64,000 nucleotides of DNA, from NCBI RefSeq assembly GCF_015863205.1, contig NZ_JACBXQ010000001.1:558001-622000 (forward strand). The letters are read 5' to 3'. Of the stretch, positions 61,259-64,000 are shown piece by piece; positions within the stretch are counted from its first letter, which is position 1, and each line of letters opens with the position of its first letter. Source of the stretch: Facklamia lactis (GTDB lineage Bacteria; Bacillota; Bacilli; Lactobacillales; Aerococcaceae). The translations under genes were made by a program, and so were the position numbers. Below the pieces are notes generated by a model. That model was not told the origin of the DNA and did no database searches. It saw nothing but the letters and a program-made list of their open reading frames with translations.

Positions 61259-61293
61259 GAAAGTAAAGATCCAACACACTCTCTACTAACCTC

Positions 61294-61947
61294 TTAAAAT
61301 TCTCTTTGAGTATAATACTTTTTGGAAAGTTTAAATGATATTCCTAAACTAATCAACCAGAATGCCACTACTATGACCATCAAAAGTATTTTCTTATCTG
61401 CTAGATACCCAACAAAGGATACCATTTCTTTCTGATAGAGATTTGAAACCAGCATGATAATCGCAATTAATAAGAAAGGAATCATGGCTAATTGTTTCCC
61501 TTTTGTATACCCATACTTAAAATATAAAGGATACTGGATAAAGATAACCAAGGTAGAAAGAATAAAGGTGGAGGGAATGATGACAAGTAAACTTTCCAAT
61601 AAGTGTTCTTGCGGATAAAAGATTGAAATGAAAAACAAGAGTAAGGCACCTACTAAGAGCATTGTTAATACAAACAGAATACCCACCCCATATCTTCCCT
61701 TTACGACTTCATCTGCTTTAATGCCAAACATCTTATAGAGAGGATCGATTCCCGATTCTTCCCCAACTAGAAAAGGATAAGAAGCAAACATAATCGAAAA
61801 GATTTGAGTCATACTCGCGACAAAAAGTATATTTTGTGAGAGCACGGAATAAAGAATACTCAAGCCTACTAAAAGAACTAAATTTTTTATGGTTAGATAG
61901 GGCTTGATTGATAGAATATCTAACTTCATCACTTTCTGTATCGTCAT
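61294..61947 (-). CDS. ABC-2-like permease of the YtrA-type unit
   Basis: A 217-residue membrane protein with six hydrophobic segments; MKLDILSIKPYLTIKNLVLL at the start and SYPFLVGEESGIDPLYKMFG in the first loop resemble the ABC-2 permeases in GntR-controlled exporter units. It begins at the last base of the ATPase gene. Substrate unknown; cell-envelope stress or peptide export is the usual context for such units. Confidence 0.8.
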   Translation of the reverse strand: MTIQKVMKLDILSIKPYLTIKNLVLLVGLSILYSVLSQNILFVASMTQIFSIMFASYPFLVGEESGIDPLYKMFGIKADEVVKGRYGVGILFVLTMLLVGALLLFFISIFYPQEHLLESLLVIIPSTFILSTLVIFIQYPLYFKYGYTKGKQLAMIPFLLIAIIMLVSNLYQKEMVSFVGYLADKKILLMVIVVAFWLISLGISFKLSKKYYTQREF

Positions 61948-62777
61948 TATTGTTCCCTCCCATATAAAATCATGATCTGATCTAGCGTCACCTGGTCTTC
62001 AATAAATCCCTCTGGAATAGTATTGAAATCGGCTTTCTTTACCAATAGTTCCTCACTGTATTTGTTTTCTTTTCTTCCTAAAATAAGAGAGGAATCAATG
62101 GTCTCTATTTGTGCTTTGTCCGTTTTTAAGATCATGAAATAATCCATAAACTCCTCTTTAGGAAGAGATAGCACTGTTTTTCCGTTATCAATAAATAAGA
62201 TGTAGTCGGCAATATCTTCAAGATCTTGAGTGATATGTGAAGAGAAAAGAACCGTATTCTGGTCATCTTCCATATAGTCAAGAATGATTTCCTTAAATTC
62301 CTCTCGCATACTAGGATCGAGACCGCTGGTAGGTTCATCAAAAATCAGGAGATTCGCTTCATGCGCCAGGGCAATTGCCAACATCACTTTAATTTTCATC
62401 CCTCGCGATAAGGCTTTTACTTTTAAGTGTCTATTAATCTTAAACCGATCTAAATAGGAAAAGAACAAGGCCTCATCCCAATGATTATAACCAATCTTCA
62501 TCGCTTCATTCACATGTTCCATTGTCCAATCTTTAGCCAAAAAGGAATCATCCATAATAATGCCAATGTCTTGCAAATCATAGGCACTCTTTCCATCAAT
62601 GCTGATTGTTCCTTCATACTTTATTAAACCTAACATGGCCTTAATGGTCGTCGTTTTTCCCATCCCATTTCTACCAATGAATCCTGTCACGTAGCCTTGT
62701 GGAATTTCAAATGACACCTCATCAAGTTTAAATGTTTCATATGATTTATTTAAATGAGCCACTTCCATTTTATTCAC
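61947..62777 (-). CDS. ABC transporter ATPase of the YtrA-type unit
   Basis: A 276-residue ATPase: Walker A GRNGMGKTTTIKAMLGL, signature LSRGMKIKVMLAIALAHEAN, Walker B LLIFDEPTSGLD, H-loop LFSSHITQD. The C-terminal 60 residues are an extension. It overlaps the GntR gene by 8 bases, so regulator, ATPase and permease form one unit. Confidence 0.9.
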   Translation of the reverse strand: MNKMEVAHLNKSYETFKLDEVSFEIPQGYVTGFIGRNGMGKTTTIKAMLGLIKYEGTISIDGKSAYDLQDIGIIMDDSFLAKDWTMEHVNEAMKIGYNHWDEALFFSYLDRFKINRHLKVKALSRGMKIKVMLAIALAHEANLLIFDEPTSGLDPSMREEFKEIILDYMEDDQNTVLFSSHITQDLEDIADYILFIDNGKTVLSLPKEEFMDYFMILKTDKAQIETIDSSLILGRKENKYSEELLVKKADFNTIPEGFIEDQVTLDQIMILYGREQ

Positions 62778-63156
62778 GTTGATCTTCCCCTCTATATAAA
62801 TAATCCACTAATTCTTTAAATTCTTCTTCAGAAAGTTCGATGGCCTTGGAGATAAGCACCGCTTCTAAAAGGTGAGCTTCTATTTTTTTTAACTTTTCCT
62901 CACGATGCAGACTTGAATTATGACTGGAAACAAAGGTTCCTAGTCCCTGCCTGCTGACGATAAAGCCTTCTTTTTCCAATCCATCATAAGCTTTTTTGAC
63001 AGTTAAAATGCTGACTTTAAGATCCTTGGAAAGTTCTCTGACCGATGGCAATTGTTCATCTTCATGTAAAATACCAGTCATAATATTTTCTTTTATAGCA
63101 TTTTTTATTTGCTCATATAACGGGATACTCGAGCCATTCATTAAGATTATTTTCAT
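62770..63156 (-). CDS. GntR-family regulator, YtrA subfamily
   Basis: A 128-residue regulator: winged HTH (SIPLYEQIKNAIKENIMTGI, LPSVRELSKDLKVSILTVKK) and a short C-terminal helical part (about 50 residues) typical of YtrA proteins. ATG 63156 has AAAGGAG 6 bases upstream; earlier in-frame ATGs overlap the ribosome site or the operator. It probably represses its own operon through the palindrome at 63168-63187. Confidence 0.88.
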   Translation of the reverse strand: MKIILMNGSSIPLYEQIKNAIKENIMTGILHEDEQLPSVRELSKDLKVSILTVKKAYDGLEKEGFIVSRQGLGTFVSSHNSSLHREEKLKKIEAHLLEAVLISKAIELSEEEFKELVDYLYRGEDQRE

Positions 63157-63167
63157 AGGCATCTCCT

Positions 63168-63187
63168 TTATGTATAACAGTACATAA
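63168..63187 (-). promoter_or_regulatory. operator of the YtrA-type unit
   Basis: An inverted repeat TTATGTA-TAACAG-TACATAA overlaps the -10 box (TGTACT on the minus strand, 63179-63184), which lies 17 bases from a TTGACA -35 (63202-63207). Confidence 0.7.
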
Positions 63188-63330
63188 CACCACATAACAG
63201 TTGTCAATGTTTATAAAATAAATTAAACGAAATCTTCTACAACCTTGTTCTACGAAAGCAAAGTATTACTACTAATAAGAAATAACATTCTAAACTTAAT
63301 GTTCTTTTTATTTAATAAAATACAAAATAA

Positions 63331-63364
63331 CGATCCACCCAAGACTTGTATCTTGGATAGATCG
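63331..63364 (-). terminator. terminator of the LPXTG gene
   Basis: A stem CGATC..TCCAAGA / TCTTGGG..GATCG (63331-63344 with 63351-63364, one two-base internal loop) is followed on the minus strand by TTATTTTG. Confidence 0.75.
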
Positions 63365-63398
63365 CTATTCAAAGACTGTTAAAGCACTTTATCAAAGT

Positions 63399-64000
63399 TT
63401 ACTTATTCATTCGACGTTCTCCAACAAGAACTGTTCCCGCTAATATTAAAGTCCCGGCTAATAAGGTGATATAAACCGATTTTTTCTCCCCGGTGGTCGG
63501 CAAGTTACCTTTACCAGTCGGTTTGCTTGGGCTACCACCTACTGGTTTAGAAGGACTTCCACCTGGTGAAGAAGGACTTCCTGGGTTGCTTGGTTTTCCT
63601 GGTTGTCCCGGGCTTCCCGGAGTGCCAGGATTACCTGGATTAGTTATGGTTGTCGTTGTCTCTTCAGAAGTTTCAGTCGTCTCAGTCGTTTCCTCTTCGG
63701 TTGTTTCTCCAGAAGTTTCAGTCGTCTCAGTCGTTTCCTCTTCTGTTGTCTCTTCAGAAGTTTCGGTTGTCACAGTCGTTTCTTCTTCGGTTTCTTCTTC
63801 GGTTGTTTCTTCAGAAGTTTCTGTCGTCTCTTCAGTTGATGTGACTGGCTCTAAAGGCGTATTTTCCACTTCCACCACTACTGTTTGAGATGCTCCTTCA
63901 ATGATTTCAAATGGATATGTTTGTTCCGTATCGAATTCATATCCCTTTGGAGCTTCAATTTCTTGGAAATAATACTTCCCAAGATCAAGGCCAGTAAGGA
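63399..64000 (-). CDS. LPXTG cell-wall protein with Cna-B-type domain, Thr/Glu repeats and collagen-like stalk (5' end outside the window)
   Basis: The last 200 residues of a sortase substrate. In order: the end of a SpaA/Cna-B domain (LDLGKYYFQEIEAPKGYEFD), a linker, about 70 residues of Thr/Glu repeats with a 15-residue period (S-G/E-ETTEEETTETTET), a Gly/Pro stalk (GNPGTPGSPGQPGKP) with Ser-Pro-Lys repeats, LPTTGEK, a membrane helix, and the RRMNK tail. It should be covalently wall-anchored, perhaps a pilin or adhesin. The minus frame is open to the window edge. Confidence 0.92.
   Translation of the reverse strand, partial: LTGLDLGKYYFQEIEAPKGYEFDTEQTYPFEIIEGASQTVVVEVENTPLEPVTSTEETTETSEETTEEETEEETTVTTETSEETTEEETTETTETSGETTEEETTETTETSEETTTTITNPGNPGTPGSPGQPGKPSNPGSPSSPGGSPSKPVGGSPSKPTGKGNLPTTGEKKSVYITLLAGTLILAGTVLVGERRMNK
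63640..63840 (-). repeat. tandem 45-bp repeats in the surface-protein gene
   Basis: The Thr/Glu part is encoded by about three to four imperfect 45-base units. The units differ by few bases, so copy number may vary between strains. Confidence 0.75.

Noticed and set aside
63640-63840. Regularly spaced repeats that could suggest a CRISPR array
   Set aside because: The units are adjacent 45-base coding repeats with no unique spacers, in frame with a surface protein.
63493-63888. Long plus-strand open frames opposite the surface-protein gene
   Set aside because: They are mirror frames of the low-complexity Thr/Glu and Gly/Pro repeats; no ribosome site, and the minus frame has domains and a sortase signal.
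1-64000. tRNA, rRNA, insertion sequences, prophage or replication origin
   Set aside because: Looked for on both strands; no tRNA-like T-arm in a plausible cloverleaf, no transposase or integrase frame, and no rRNA sequence was recognised.

Overview
The window is about 38-40% GC by eye. It has Gram-positive Shine-Dalgarno sites (AGGAGG type), a sortase LPXTG surface protein, a mannose-family PTS and BceAB-type export machinery. Together these point to a low-GC Firmicute, most likely Lactobacillales; Aerococcaceae-like genera are my guess, from gene content only. Almost everything after 3.5 kb lies on the minus strand.

Layout. (1) 1-1.4 kb: the end of a chorismate/aminobenzoate operon (DAHP synthase, PabC). 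(2) 1.4-3.5 kb: a short CstA transporter followed by a 60-residue membrane ORF that lacks an ATG. (3) 3.6-14.1 kb: an N-acetylgalactosamine/galactosamine operon (AgaS, tagatose-6-P kinase and aldolase, mannose-family PTS IIABCD with a YajC-like protein, NagA-type deacetylase, GntR/UTRA regulator) with a visible operator and cre site; behind it lie a UPF0309 SIS protein and a ceramidase-like protein. (4) 14.3-20.3 kb: a dead TetR gene, two tiny ORFs, and a complete Bce-like peptide-resistance module (response regulator, sensor kinase, ABC ATPase, large permease). (5) 20.5-25.4 kb: a decaying accessory zone of gene fragments separated by a repeat present in three places. (6) 25.7-31.1 kb: two divergent regulator/ABC exporter units with strong palindromic operators between them. 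(7) 31.2-35.3 kb: signal peptidase I, a broken tyrosine phosphatase, an OFA-family MFS transporter and a GNAT acetyltransferase. (8) 35.6-59.1 kb: a 23-kb anaerobic cobalamin locus behind a cobalamin riboswitch. (9) 59.1-63.2 kb: duplicated debris, small membrane and secreted proteins, and a YtrA-type ABC unit. (10) 63.4 kb to the end: an LPXTG surface protein, cut by the window edge.

The cobalamin locus is the centrepiece. It carries 5-aminolevulinate to uroporphyrinogen III (hemL, a hemA-hemC fusion, hemB, hemD and a cobA-hemD fusion), cobalt insertion (cbiK), the whole anaerobic corrin path to cobyric acid (cbiL, H, F, G, D, J, E, T, C, A, P), precorrin-2 dehydrogenase, cobalt uptake (cbiMNQO), adenosyltransferase (pduO), a flavodoxin, and a likely alpha-ribazole salvage pair (cblS/cblT). 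The cbiB slot between cbiA and cbiC holds only a frameshifted C-terminal remnant, and cobD, cobU, cobS, cobT and cobC are not in the window. The locus as seen can therefore reach cobyric acid, but completing the cofactor needs genes from elsewhere.

Start sites were re-chosen by Shine-Dalgarno position where the longest open frame began at an unsupported codon. All function calls come from reading translated sequence by eye; no database search was run.
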